From positions 1,426,001 through 1,490,000 of the forward strand of contig AP026546.1 of assembly GCA_026075535.2 (NCBI GenBank): a stretch of DNA of 64,000 bases, written 5' to 3'. The position numbers and the translations under genes are program-made. The notes below the pieces were generated by a model, which was not told the DNA's origin, made no database searches, and saw only the letters and a list, made by a program, of their open reading frames with translations. Below are positions 32,473 through 43,340 of the stretch, in pieces (the stretch's first letter is position 1; each line of letters begins with the position of its first letter). The stretch is from Tricholoma matsutake (Eukaryota > Basidiomycota > Agaricomycetes > Agaricales > Tricholomataceae).

Positions 32473-34731
32473 TTTTTTTTTTTTTTTTTTTTGGGTCAAC
32501 AATTTATAACGCGGGGCTCGATCGCAGTCCGCGGGTCAAGATACAAACAAGGTACTACTAAGACTACGCATTCCCTATGTCCGCATCCCACACCAGGTCC
32601 CTTGCAGAAGCCACGTTACGGCGGGCGTACCAGCGTTGTCCTCTCAGACAGGAAAGGCAATAATCTGTAGGGGAGGGGCCCCCCCCACAAAGGCTAGCCG
32701 TTAGGTCGCCGTCTGGTGCTATCTCGGTCCCCCCGGCCACATATCTGACCGAAGTCAGATCAGGTGCAAGCAGTGTCAATTCACCGTAAGTCCTCCCTTG
32801 CGGGAAGAGTAACCGTCTTTCACCAGACAACGAGGGTTGACCACCCCAGGTGAGTGAGGTGGACCATCACTGTGTCCACGCACAAGTGACAGTGACGAGG
32901 CAGCTGGTTATTCACCGGAACCGCCGTAACTGGTTATTCACCGGAGTTACTGTAGGTAGGGGGTCGAAGCCCCCCCCTCGAGCAAATGCTACTCTGAGCA
33001 TGCACTCGGTGACATCATCCCCCCCGCAGTGGGGGGAAGGTAAAGGGCGGCGACGTATTGTCACCATCCCAACAACAGCCCTGGTGGGCGGTGAAGAGAA
33101 GGGGAGGTCCCCTTCTTCAAGCTCGGCGTGGTCGTTGGCGGGGGCCATGAGGACGTCGACGCCGTTCCGAGGACAAGGGTTCCTCGGTTGGAGGCTCTGC
33201 CGCTGGTGGGGCAGACTGAGCCGCCTGCATCGCCGCATAGGAAGCCTGAAAGGCTGCCGGAGACGTAAGGTCGAGGGGAGCCGATGCCGCGCGAAGCGAC
33301 TCCATCATGCTCCCTGAGAATCGCCAGGTGGTGGTGAAGAGCTCCCACGCCATCTGACGCCAAGAGTTCCTGTCGTTGAGAGGAACCGCGGACACTCGGA
33401 CAGTACCTACAAAGGAGGTCATCATGTCCAGTAAATGTAACATGGCATCAGAGGTGGCTTCGATTTCCAGCCTCTGATCCCTAGATAACAGCACTTCGTC
33501 CTCCACCAACTCAGGGATGGGGGGCCAAGGCGGTGGTGGGGCAGTGGATGCCTCCGGATAAAGGAGCTCAGCGATGCCGAGCTCCTGTGAATATATATCC
33601 TCCTTCGGGAGGCTACGAACCCAGCGCTTGTGTTCGATGTCGACACCAAGTGCCCATCGTACACGATCGATCGTTTTCCTCGAGGAAAGCCTAGGCCCCC
33701 CCTCGGCAAAAAGAAGAGCCTCTTGCATGGCAAGAGATTCGTCATCGTCGTCATTGTTAGGGTCGGAGAGGTCTTCCCCGGCCCATAGATCTCTAGCTGC
33801 CTTGAAAGCAGCTGCTACCTCCGATTCGTCTTGCACGAACCGGGTGTCGTAGTCTTGGACGTCATCATCAAAGATGTCGCCCGTGATCAAAACGGGGTCG
33901 CGTAGACCCCGATGTGGTGGTTGGCCTCTAGTTCGCCGTTTGGGCATTGAGAGTGTGTGTATTAGTGCTAGTAGATGATGGTAGAAGTCAAGATACGTAG
34001 CGTGATAATGATAACAGACGGTCCCTTATCTCAATTCCGGGTCCACCCGACACAGCCTCCAGACGCTCCGAGGGGGCAGGCAGGCCGCAAATCCTGCTGC
34101 CGATTGGGAGGAACGATTGAACCCGGTTCCAGACACCTCAAGGGTGTGAGTGCCGGAGGTAAAGAGTCGGTGGTGAGTAGCGGCCACCAGAGCATCGACC
34201 TAGCCACCAGGGGGCACCATCGCCCGGCCCCTTTTAACGATGGTGTATTCCAATAGGTAGTCAGTGTAGCAGGTCTCTAGATGTAGAAACTCACACAGCA
34301 TGGAGGTAGGAAGCCTCCCAGACGACCCACAATCCAGTGAATATGTCCCTCCTCCTGAACCAGACCTCCCCCAGCTAAACGAATGCGACGACTTGGGCGA
34401 GCATTGAAGTAGGCATCCCACACCCACTCTAAGCCCCCATAGGGGCCCAGACTACTCTTTCATTGCCAGCACTCACCTAACCAGGATCCTCGAAGCCCAG
34501 GAGAACAAGACGAATAGCAGACACTGTCAAAAACAGTGACCGGGGCATCCACAGAGATCGGATGGACGGATCTCTTAGCAAATCAGGGCAGGCCTGGAGA
34601 CGCTGAGAGCGTTCGTGATGGCGAAATCCGATCGAAAATCGGACCAAAATTGAAGTGTCGACGTCGCGTGCAACGTTGAGCAGAGGTGTTTACCACTATT
34701 TATGGTGGTTGTAACAAGTCAAGGAGCGATG
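32473..34731 (-). mobile_element. NE-b: ORF-bearing non-autonomous retroelement, beta type, in LINE B ORF2
   Basis: A 2.26 kb element on the minus strand, with its poly(A) seen as 20 T at 32473-32492 and its 5' end at 34731. The target duplication AATGTTGGTGCC is perfect (32461-32472 and 34732-34743), and removing the element restores ORF2. The leader, one intact ORF, GC hairpins and LINE-like tail are laid out as in NE-a, but the sequence is clearly diverged from the alpha type. Confidence 0.93.
33117..33947 (-). CDS. NE-b ORF: unknown 276-residue protein (beta)
   Basis: This is a beta version of the unknown NE protein. It starts MPKRRTRGQPPHRGLRDP and has an acidic stretch DLSDPNNDDDDESLAMQEA. 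The conserved blocks are QELGIAELLYPE, IPELVEDEVLLSRDQRLEIE, FVGTVRVSAVPLNDRNSWRQ, MAWELFTTTWRFS and PLDLTSPAAFQASYAAMQAA. The Arg-rich end is RRRRPHGPRQRPRRA. It differs from NE-g only at scattered residues, so the beta lineage moved recently. Function unknown; the blocks shared with alpha and gamma point to selection on the protein at some time. Confidence 0.8.
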   Translation of the reverse strand: MPKRRTRGQPPHRGLRDPVLITGDIFDDDVQDYDTRFVQDESEVAAAFKAARDLWAGEDLSDPNNDDDDESLAMQEALLFAEGGPRLSSRKTIDRVRWALGVDIEHKRWVRSLPKEDIYSQELGIAELLYPEASTAPPPPWPPIPELVEDEVLLSRDQRLEIEATSDAMLHLLDMMTSFVGTVRVSAVPLNDRNSWRQMAWELFTTTWRFSGSMMESLRAASAPLDLTSPAAFQASYAAMQAAQSAPPAAEPPTEEPLSSERRRRPHGPRQRPRRA

Positions 34732-34743
34732 AATGTTGGTGCC

Positions 34744-34907
34744 TTGGTCCCGAGATACAAACTCGAGACCACTTACTACGCGTCTGCCACAAGGTGGATC
34801 GCAAAGAGACCCGTGCAAGCCCAGACTCTGTCGAAGGCTTCACCGAATTTATGGACAACAACCCAGCACTAGGGTCGTTCAACTCACTTGCGTGGGATCC
34901 AGGATAG
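34744..34907 (+). pseudogene. LINE B ORF2, last about 54 codons
   Basis: After NE-b and its target duplication the frame resumes with GPEIQTRDHLLRVCHKVDRK, completing the CWC...HLLRVC motif, and ends with SFNSLAWDPG and TAG at 34905-34907, the same C-terminus as copy A. Confidence 0.9.
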
Positions 34908-35447
34908 GTCGTGCGCGCAGGGTGTATGACCCCCGTCTGGTTCTAGCTAGTGTTATCGGTATGTCGGGGTGGCCGTTGGGCACCAGACGAGTCCGTTAAC
35001 CCTCATAAAGGGGGCCCACCCGTGTTCAGGAGCGACTGTCAGGGAGGGGGGACACGAACCTAGGTACCGGTTCGGGGAGGCGCCTGAGCGCTTTCAGATC
35101 CGCTGTCGGTTGTGCGCTACAGCTTTAACGCTGACTGCGCCTTCCTTTCCGAGCTGAGAGGCTCACGTCGGGGCAGCAATATCCCCTAAATCTTGCACTC
35201 ATACCCGTAGGGATTCGGGGTACACGACATCGTCAAGTCTGGGTTGTCGGTACGCTGCCACTGGCAAGTCCGTTTACTCGATAAAGGGAGCCCCCTTAGT
35301 GGCCTTTGCAGCTATCCAGGTGGTTGGTGCGAAGATCAGCAGGAGGAGGACTTGGGCTGGGCGTAGTATACTTCGTTTGTATGTCTCTACCGCGGACTGC
35401 GATCGGGCGCCGCGTTATAAACTTTTGACCCAAAAAAAAAAAAAAAA
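34908..35447 (+). other. LINE B 3' UTR and poly(A)
   Basis: About 520 bases end with the conserved tail at 35391-35431: stem CGCGG...CCGCG, then TTATAAA and TTGACCC, followed by 16 A. Four differences in 41 positions separate it from the tail of the NE consensus. It is the sequence through which LINE protein presumably recognises both families. Confidence 0.75.
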
Positions 35448-36062
35448 ATGAGGTCAAGTGGTTGGAGCATCGGAGACAGGGTTCACCACATAGCAACGAG
35501 TTTGAGGACAAGTCAATCAAATGTTGCTGAGGAGGATAATTAAATTCCTGTGTACTGACAGGCATCATGAGCAAAGGAGTCCAGGTAGTGGGAGCAGCTG
35601 TGTAGTGTTGTTTGGGATGCATCATTTCCCAGTCACTCCACTGGTTGGTCCATTCATGCTGGACTGGTTCAGGTGGGAGAGTGCTGGGTGCCGTTGGGGC
35701 GCTGTGGCCATAACCTGTGTCACATGGAAATGTTGCCTCAAGATAGCTTGCAGGAAAATAGTGTCAGTGGCACAAGTGGCATAAGTGTCTGATGAATGAA
35801 GAATATTCTTGTAATGCTCCACCGCCATGTAAGTGCCATTGGGTTCTGGACAGTATTGAAATCCAAGACCTTCAAAATATTGACTAAATAGGGCTTCTTG
35901 ATACCTCCATCATTGCTCTATTGCTGCCCTCCCAGCTTCTGGAAATGTGGAATAGAACTTCTCATCTTCCTCCAGCATGGTTTGGGCAAACAATGACAGT
36001 GGTTGGTACATCTCAGGCTGAGAAACCCAATTGTCAGGTCATGGACCGCTATTAGTGTTCAT
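35448..36062 (-). pseudogene. Zn2Cys6-type gene relic, 5' half (cut off by LINE B)
   Basis: A minus-strand frame starts at ATG 36062 (MNTNSGP) and continues as PDNWVSQPEMYQPLSLFAQT, then FEGLGFQYCPEPNGTYM, EHYKNILHSSDTYATC and LRQHFHVTQVM, a helical region of unknown fold. It is interrupted by TGA at 36041-36039, one near 35908, and one at 35624-35622. All three are compatible with CGA-to-TGA changes, but there is no second copy for comparison. After 35622 the frame drifts and reaches the target duplication of LINE B. Removing LINE B joins this piece to the zinc-cluster half at 24485. The link is supported by the target duplication at both LINE ends and by the shared strand. Confidence 0.5.
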
Positions 36063-37389
36063 ATTTCACCCACCTGATTCATCCAAAAAGTGTTTTGTTG
36101 GGGGACTATGAGGTCCGCCAGATAGGAAAATTGCGATGCCATTGATGGGCAAATGGCAAGTGGACTTGATCATTAATTGTGCCCACGAGTAAGTCGAGAG
36201 TGAATAACAAGAGAGATTGAAAAGATGACTCAACTAGTATACTGTGAGTGTCAATAAGTAATACTGTAGGAACCTTTCACATAAGAAGTTGAAGTTTCCT
36301 CAAGAAAAGAAGGTTTAGCCTCACCATTGCCACATGCTCATTGGGCCTAGGATCCAAATTATCGTTTCTCCTGATCTAGATTGGACCCCACTTCTTTCCT
36401 CTGATTCGGAAAATTTTAAAAGTCAAGGGGAAGGTTCTCCACAGTTGGCAGTGTTTGTATGATATAGTGAGTCCAGATGGCAGGTAACTGTGAGGTTTTT
36501 GACATGATGGTCAATCTGGAACATTGATGTGGATAGCTGGCTCTTGTGCTGAGCTGGCAAACTTGGTAAGGCTCACTTTCAGCTCTGCATTAAATAAATC
36601 TTGTGTGAGATCTTTTCCAGGTGATTGATTGAGATGCGTCCAGTTCTGGCCTTCATATGTTGTGGCCTGACAGATCATTGTGTTCAGCCGATAATTGCTC
36701 TTTTAGGAAGAGATTTCTGCACACAAGGCTAAAGACTCCCCCCTCAAGCTAGTCCAGGGCTCCACACCCCTGAGTTTTTTTTTGCCAAAACAGCAGAAAA
36801 TAGTTAAAAGGGGATCGACAAATTTTGCATCCGCTATACCTTATTATCAGGAGAGGTTAGTCACCTCTCGATCTTGTTTTGATCTAGGTGCATGGACTTA
36901 CCTCACAAAAGGAACCTTACCCTCTATTTGTCTAGCTCAGTGCATCCCACGATTACAGATTCAAGTAATAAACCCAACATCGAGAGAACAGAGCCCACGG
37001 TACCGTTGCCGACTGGGGCCAGGTCTATTTTGAATTTTGAAATCGTACGAAGCTTTTTTACTTTGATGGGGTCCTACTCCTAGTTATCTTGGGATGTTCT
37101 CTTCTTTCATTTGATGGGATCGAACTAGACAGATCGAGTGTAGACTTTACAAATGCCGATCAGTTGCTACCATCCTTTCCTCGTCAACTGTTCATTTAAT
37201 TTGCATTTAATGTTCATTTAGCAGACAGCATTGCTGTGATCTGCCATTGAGACGGAGGTGATGCCACTTTGTGGCACCTGGTGCATTAACTGGCCTGCCC
37301 ATCAATCGGTCCTGAACAGATCAGTGTCAGATAAATAATGACCCTCGTGAGTGCCTGCACTGATAAGTTGCAATACAGTGTCAGATGAT
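36063..37389. other. About 1.3 kb without a recognised gene
   Basis: This is the upstream side of the minus-strand Zn2Cys6-type relic and may hold its promoter and leader. The only longer plus-strand frame (36782-37033) matches nothing I know. AT-rich tracts occur, but I see no clear regulatory motif. Confidence 0.3.
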
Positions 37390-37934
37390 AAATGATAAAT
37401 CATTTTGTTTTTTTTTTTGGATCAGAATTTATAACGCGGGGCTCGAACGCAGTCCGCGGAGCAAGGTACAAACTTGGGTACTACTTTATCTACGTGTTCC
37501 CCTCGCCCATCTCCCACTCAGGTCCCCATTTTAGCCACCTTTAGGCGGGCAGTTCCACAGACGTTGGCCTCTCAGCCAGGAAAGGCAATAATCTGGAGGG
37601 GGCGCCCCCCCTCCCGAAGTTAGCCATTAGATCGCCCCCTGGAGCAAACGGTCCCCCAGCCACATGTCCGACCGAGGCCAGACCAGGCGCAGCAGTGTTA
37701 ATTCACCGTAAATCCCCCCTTGCGGGAGGAATAACCGTCTGCGTTTTTCCAGCCAACGAGGATTGACCACCCCAGACGAATGAGGTGGACCATCACCGTG
37801 TTGTGCACGAGTGACAGTAACAAGGCGGGTGGTTGTTCACCTGGTTATTCACCGTGACTGCCGTAAGTAGGGGGCCGAGGCCCCCCTCGAGCAAATGCAC
37901 CTATATGCACGCACTCGATGACATCGTCCCCCCC

Positions 37935-39798
37935 CGCTCCTTGACTTGTTACAACCACCATAAATAGTGGTAAACACCTCTGCTCAACGTTGCACGCGAC
38001 GTCGACACTTCAATTTATGTCCGATTTTCGATCGGATTTCACCATCACGAACGCTCTCGGCGTCTCCAGGCCTGCCCTGATTTGCTAAGAGATCCGTCCA
38101 TCCGATCCCCGGGGATGCCCCGGTCATTGTTTTTGACAATGGCTGCTATTCGTCTCGTTCCCCTGTGCTTCGAGGATCCTGGCTAGGTGAGTGGTGTCTA
38201 TGAAAGAGTAGTCTAGGTCCCTATGGGGGCTTAGAGTGGGTGTGGGATGCCTGCTTCAACGCTCGCCCAAGTCGACGCACTTGTTTAGTTGGGGGAGGTC
38301 TGGCTCAGGGGGAGGGACATCGTTACTGGACTGCTGGTCGTCTCTGGGGCTTCCAACCTCCATGCTATGTGAGTCACTACTACTAGGGACAAGCTACACT
38401 GACTACCTGTTGGAATACACCGTCGCTAAAAGGGGCCGGGTGACGGTGCCCCCTGATATCTAGGTCGATGCTCTGGTGGCCGCATTTCACCACCAACTCC
38501 TCACCTCCGGTGCTCACTCCTCTGGGGTGTTATGACCCGGGTTCAATCTTCTCCCACCAGGCAACAGGATGCGCGGCCTGTTCGCCCCCTCGGAGCGTTT
38601 GGAGGCTATATCGGGTGGACCTGGAACTGAGATAAGGGGCCATCTGTTATCGACCTTACGCTACGTACTTTGACTGTTATCGTCATTTACCTGTGCTAAC
38701 TCACTCTCAATGCCCAAACGGCTGCACAGAGACCAAACCACACACTGGGGCCTTCACGACCCCACCTTGATTATGGGTGACATCGTTGGTGATGATGCCC
38801 AAGACTATGACACCCAGTTCTCACAGAACGAACTGGAGGTAGCAGCTGCCCTAGGCAGTTTGAGATCTGTGGGCCGGGGAGGACCTCCCCGACCCTGACG
38901 ACTACGTGGACTCTCTTGCTAGGCAGGAGGCCCTCGCTTACACTGCACGCTGCGTATTTCGATCACTTGCATCATATACCAGTACTAACTTGCTCCTGAT
39001 GCCCAAGTGGACAACCAGAGACGATCGTTCCAACGATCCTACGCCTCCGGAAGCTGTTCCAGCTTCCTGTGTGGCGATGCCAACAGCTCTAGCAGAGCTC
39101 CAATCTGGGGAACCCTCGTTCCCAGTACAGTGCCGTCATCATCACAGATGGCCGTACTGCTACTTGTGTGGGGCATCCTGCTCCACACCCATCACCGCCA
39201 GTCCGCTGGCTGCTGTCGGGTTGGTGACAAATGTCGCTACCCTTTACGTTCTCCCCGCTGCGGGGGGGAAATTGCTATCGAGTGCATGTGCTTGCAGTGC
39301 ATTTGCTCGAGGGGGGCTTTAGCCCCCTGCTTACGGCGGTTCCGGTGAATAACCAGGTGAACAACCAGCTGCCACATTACTGTTACTCGTGCATGACACG
39401 GTGATGGTCCACCTCATTCATCCGGGGTGGTCAATCCTCATTGGCTGGGAGTATGCGGACGGTTATTCCTCCCGCAAGGGGGGATTTACAGTGAATTAAC
39501 ATGGCCGCGCCTGATCTGACTTCGGTTGGATATGTGGCTGGGGGACCGCTTCGCACCAGCTGACGATCTAATGGCTAGCTTCGGGAGGGGGTCTCCCCCT
39601 CCAGATTATTGCCTTTCCTGGCTGAGAGGCCAACGTCTGTGGCACTGCCCGCCTAAAGTGGCTAAAACGAGGACCTGGGTAGGATATGGGTGAGGGGAAG
39701 CGTAGTTATAGTAGTACCCAAGTTTGTATCCTGCTCCGCGGACTGCGATCGAGCCCCGCATTATAAATTGTTGACCCAAAAAAAAAAAAAAAAAAAAA
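37935..39798 (+). mobile_element. NE-d: delta-type NE element inside NE-c
   Basis: A 1.86 kb plus-strand element with target duplication ATGACATCGTCCCCCCC (37918-37934 and 39799-39815). The leader is like the other lineages, with hairpin CATTGT/ACAATG at 38125-38141. The coding part is about 400 bases shorter and rearranged, and the 3' tail and poly(A) are normal. It is almost identical to NE-i at 53568-55424, so the delta lineage has spread recently. Confidence 0.9.
38710..39322 (+). pseudogene. NE-d ORF remnants with an internal copy of the start region (delta)
   Basis: From ATG 38710 the frame gives MPKRLHRDQTTHWGLHDP and the acidic head, but is cut at 38898 (62 codons). Another frame continues through SLARQEALAY. 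Then, at 38942-39007, the sequence repeats the leader just before the normal start (compare CACGCTRCGTATYTYGAT with 26274-26291) and a second ATG (38999) with MPKWTTRD. From there it jumps to the C-terminal end (LAELQSGEPSFPVQ). The helical core is missing. NE-f and NE-i share the same layout, so the change happened once in the delta ancestor. Confidence 0.7.
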
Positions 39799-39917
39799 AT
39801 GACATCGTCCCCCCCGCAGTGGGGGGAAGGTATAGGGAAGCGACACCATGTCACCATCCCGATAGTGGCCACCAGTTACTTGGTGGCCGTGAACGTAGAG
39901 GGGGATAGCCCCCTGTA

Positions 39918-40727
39918 CTAGTTGCGGCGCTGCTGTCCACGAGGACCTCGAGGACAACGGCGCCGTGCTGGGGACGAGGGTTCCCCAGATTGAGGCTCTG
40001 ATTGAGCGGTGTGCACTGCCGTGTAGGAAGCCCGGAAGGCTGCCAGAGACGTGAGGTCGAGAGGTGTTGGAACGGCTGCTAGTTCCGCCGACATCGTCTC
40101 AGACAATCGCCAGGTGGTCGTGAATAACTCCCAGGCCATTTGGCGCCATGCGTTCCTCTCTGCAGGGGGAACGGCGGATGTACGGACGGTACCAACGAAC
40201 ATGGTCATCGCGTCGAGTTGGTGTAGCATGGCATGAGAGGTGGCTTCGATTTCCAGCCTCTCATTCACAGATAACGGCACTTCGTCCTCCACCAGCTCAG
40301 GGATGGGGGGCAAAGGCGGTAACAGGGCAGGGGATGCCTCCGGATAGAAGAGCTCAGCAATGCCGAGCTCCTGAGTGTACATGTCCTCGCATTCGAGACT
40401 GCGAGTCCATCGTTTATGTGCGACATGGACGTCCTGCGCCCACAGCACACGGTCTATCGTTTGCCTCGAGGCCAGCTTGGGGCTGCTCTCGGCATAATTG
40501 AGGGCCTCTTGCATAGCAAGAGAGTCCTCGTCATCCTCAGGGTCGGAGAGGTCTTCTCCAGCCCATAGATCTCTAACTGCCCGTAGGGCAGTAGCTACAT
40601 CCGGATCGTCATGATCGTACCGGGTGTCGTAGTCTTGGACGCCATCGTCGTAGATGTCGCCCGTGATCAGGGAGGGGTCGTGTAGACCCCAGCGTGGTGT
40701 TTGGGCTCTAGTTCGCCGTTTAGGCAT
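39918..40727 (-). CDS. NE-c ORF: unknown 269-residue protein (alpha)
   Basis: This intact alpha frame is nearly identical to NE-a: same start MPKRRTRAQTPRWGLHDP, acidic part, QELGIAELFYPE, IPELVEDEVPLS, FVGTVRTSAVPPAERNAWRQ and the Arg-rich end. It lies between the two nested insertions and has lost most of its 5' leader, so it is unlikely to be expressed from its own element. I do not know its function. Confidence 0.75.
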   Translation of the reverse strand: MPKRRTRAQTPRWGLHDPSLITGDIYDDGVQDYDTRYDHDDPDVATALRAVRDLWAGEDLSDPEDDEDSLAMQEALNYAESSPKLASRQTIDRVLWAQDVHVAHKRWTRSLECEDMYTQELGIAELFYPEASPALLPPLPPIPELVEDEVPLSVNERLEIEATSHAMLHQLDAMTMFVGTVRTSAVPPAERNAWRQMAWELFTTTWRLSETMSAELAAVPTPLDLTSLAAFRASYTAVHTAQSEPQSGEPSSPARRRCPRGPRGQQRRN

Positions 40728-40828
40728 TGAGAGGGGAAGTTAGTGCTAGTAGGTGATGGTAGAAACCAAGATACGTAGCGTGCCATCGATAACAGTTGGT
40801 CCCTTATCTCTATCAAGGGGAGGGGCCG

Positions 40829-43046
40829 GTTACAACCACCATAAATAGTGGTAAACACCTCTGCTCAACGTTGCATGCGACGTCGACACTTCAATGTTCG
40901 TCCGATTTTCGATCGGATTTTGCCATCACGAACGCTCTCGGCGTCTCCAGGCCTGGCCTGATTTGCTAAGAGATCCGTCCATCCGATCTTGGGGGATGTC
41001 TCGGTCATTGTTTTTGACAATGGCTGCTATCTGTCTTGTTCCCCTTGGCTTCGAGGATCCTGACTAGGTGAGTGTCGTTTATGAAAGAGTAGTCTGGGTC
41101 CCTATGGGGGCTTAGAGTGGGTGTGGGATGCCTGCTTCAATGCTCGCCTAAGTAGAAGCGCTTGTTTAGCTGGGGGAGGTCTGGCTTAGGGAGAAGGGAC
41201 GTTATCACTGGATTGCTAGTTGTCTGGGAGGCTTCTAGCCTCCATGCTCTGTGAGTTTCTATTACTAGAGACATGCTACACTGACTACCCGTTGGAATAC
41301 ACCATCGTTAAAAGGGGCCGGGCGATGGTGCCCCCTGGCGGCTAGGTCGACACCGTGGTGGCCGCCACTCTCCACCAACTCTCTACCTCCGGTGCTCACT
41401 CTTCTAGGGTGGTATGACCCGGGTTCAATCTTCTCCCACTGGGTTACAGGATGTGTGGCCTGTCCCCCCCTCGGAGCGTTCGGAGGCAGTATCGGGTGGA
41501 CCCGGAATAGAGATAAGGGACCAACTGTTATCGATGGCACGCTACGTATCTTGATTTCTACTATCACCTACTAGCACTAACTTCCCCTCTCAATGCCTAA
41601 ACGGCGAACTAGAGCCCAAACACCACGCTGGGGTCTACACGACCCCTCCCTGATCACGGGCGACATCTACGACGATGGCATCCAAGACTACGACACCCGG
41701 TACGATCAGGACGATCCGGATGTAGCTACTGCCCTACAGGCAGTTAGAGATCTATGGGCTGGAGAAGACCTCTCCGACCCTGAGGATGACGAGGACTCTC
41801 TTGCTATGCAAGAGGCCCTCAATTACGCCGAGAGCAGCCCCAAGCTGGCCTCAAGGCAAACGATCGACCGTGTGCTGTGGGCGCAGGACGTCCATGTCGC
41901 ACATAAACGATGGACTCGCAGTCTCGAACGCGAGGACATGTACACTCAGGAGCTCGGCATTGCTGAGCTCTTCTATCCGGAGGCATCCCCTGCCCCGTTA
42001 CCGCCTTTGCCCCCCATCCCTGAGCTGGTGGAGGACGAAGTGCCGTTATCTGTGAATGAGAGGCTGGAAATCGAAGCCACCTCTCATGCCATGCTACACC
42101 AACTCGACGCGATGACCATGTTCGTTGGTACCGTCCGTACATCCGCCGTTCCCCCTGCAGAGAGGAACGCATGGCGCCAAATGGCCTGGGAGTTATTCAC
42201 GACCACCTGGCGACTGTCTGAGATGATGTCGGCGGAACTAGCAGCCGTTCCGACACCTCTCGACCTCACGTCTCCGGCAGCCTTCCGGGCTTCCTACGCG
42301 GCGGTGCACACCGCTCAATCAGAGCCTCAATCTGGGGAACCCTCGTCCCCAGCACGGCACCGTCGTCCTCGAGGTCCTCGTGGACAGCAGCGCCGCAACT
42401 AGTACAGGGGGCTATCCCCCTCTACGTTCACGGCCACCAAGTAACTGGTGGCCACTATCGGGATGGTGACATGGTGTCGCTTCCCTATACCTTCCTCCCA
42501 CTGCGGGGGGGACGATGTCATCGAGTGCGTGCACATGGGTGCATTTGCTCGAGGGGGGTCTCGGCCCCCTACTTACGGCGGTCACGGTGAATAACCAGGT
42601 GAACAACCACCCGCCTTGTTACTGTCACTCGTGCACAACATGGTGATGGTCCACCTCATTCGTCTGGGGTGGTCAATCCTCGTTGGCTGGAAAAACGCAG
42701 ACGGTTATTCCTCCCGCAAGGGGGGATTTATGGTGAATTAACACTGCTGCGCCTGGTCTGGCCTCGGTCGGACATGTGGCTGGGGGACCGTTTGCTCCAG
42801 GGAGCGATCTAATGGCTAACTTCAGGAGGGGGGGGCGCCCCCTCCAGATTATTGCCTTTCCTGGCTGAGAGGCCAACGTCTGTGGAACTGCCCGCCTAAA
42901 GGTGGCTAAAACGGGGACCTGAGTGGGAGATGGGCGAGGGGAACGCGTAGATAAAGTAGTACCCAAGTTTGTACCTTGCTCCGCGGACTGCGTTCGAGCC
43001 CCGCGTTATAAATTCTGATCCAAAAAAAAAAAAAAAAAAAAAAAAA
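40829..43046 (+). mobile_element. NE-e: alpha-type NE element inside NE-c
   Basis: A 2.22 kb plus-strand element. It begins at GTTACAACC, so the first about 14 bases are missing, and ends with 25 A at 43022-43046. Right of it is the extreme 5' end of NE-c; left of it is a 16-base filler and the NE-c leader stump, with no target duplication. The insertion therefore came with a deletion, or the join formed later by recombination. Confidence 0.85.
41593..42402 (+). CDS. NE-e ORF: unknown 269-residue protein (alpha)
   Basis: An intact alpha frame differing from NE-a by few residues (for example GDIYDDGIQDYD for GDIYDDGVQDYD). It has a basic head, acidic middle, QELGIAELFYPE, the helical half with NAWRQMAWELFTTTWRLSE and a basic tail. 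Its leader keeps the B-box-like GGGTTCAATC and the CATTGT/ACAATG hairpin. Function unknown. Confidence 0.8.
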   Translation: MPKRRTRAQTPRWGLHDPSLITGDIYDDGIQDYDTRYDQDDPDVATALQAVRDLWAGEDLSDPEDDEDSLAMQEALNYAESSPKLASRQTIDRVLWAQDVHVAHKRWTRSLEREDMYTQELGIAELFYPEASPAPLPPLPPIPELVEDEVPLSVNERLEIEATSHAMLHQLDAMTMFVGTVRTSAVPPAERNAWRQMAWELFTTTWRLSEMMSAELAAVPTPLDLTSPAAFRASYAAVHTAQSEPQSGEPSSPARHRRPRGPRGQQRRN

Positions 43047-43089
43047 TGGTGGTTGTAACAAGTCAAGGAGCCACGAAATGATAAATCAT

Positions 43090-43340
43090 AGTGTGTTCCG
43101 TCCTCGACCAAGCCGATTCAATGCTCCTTTACAGTTTACTGGTGTGCTCAGCCCACAGTCGCCCCTCAACGTGCATGCGCCTAACCTCTCTTGGATGGAC
43201 CTCGCAAGCCATGGGACCCCGTGTACTTGGCATGCTGGCAGTTCCTTCCCAGTTTTCGGCATACTTCGCATATCAAAGATCATTGGTGATTACAACCATT
43301 ATGAAGTCAAGTTACCATTAGATTTCATCCCGTCATTGCA
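43090..43340. other. Short spacer between NE-c and LINE C
   Basis: About 250 bases of DNA outside the recognised elements, continuous with the sequence left of NE-c (37389 and before) once NE-c is removed. No gene is recognised. Confidence 0.4.

Larger units (their letters stand above)
24486..35447 (+). mobile_element. LINE copy B, full length, split by NE-a and NE-b
   Basis: This is a complete LINE on the plus strand: 5' UTR 24486-24614, ORF1, ORF2, 3' UTR and poly(A) ending at 35447. It is flanked by a target-site duplication, ATGAGGTCAAATGG at 24472-24485 and ATGAGGTCAAGTGG at 35448-35461, 13 of 14 bases identical, so the insertion is genuine and not very recent. Two NE elements (25547-27774 and 32473-34731) inserted later. 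Subtracting them leaves about 6.47 kb, the same as LINE A. It broke a Zn2Cys6-type gene. Confidence 0.95.
37404..43075 (-). mobile_element. NE-c: alpha-type NE element, itself holding NE-d and NE-e
   Basis: The 3' end (poly(T) 37404-37418, with one G) and the 5' end (GGTGGTTGTAACAAGTCAAGG ending at 43075) of one minus-strand NE lie 5.67 kb apart. They are joined by a perfect target duplication AAATGATAAATCAT (37390-37403 and 43076-43089). NE-d (37935-39798) and NE-e (40829-43046) inserted within it. About 680 bases of its leader are missing next to NE-e, where a 16-base filler (40813-40828) sits instead. It is the only NE here that is flanked by non-element DNA. Confidence 0.88.

Noticed and set aside
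38236..38463. A 75-codon open frame in the NE leader (also at 34427-34200, 47506-47733, 53239-53012, 55124-54897, 57085-57312)
   Set aside because: It begins at GTG, not ATG, alpha copies break it, and its changes follow RNA structure rather than codon positions. I treat it as part of a structured leader.
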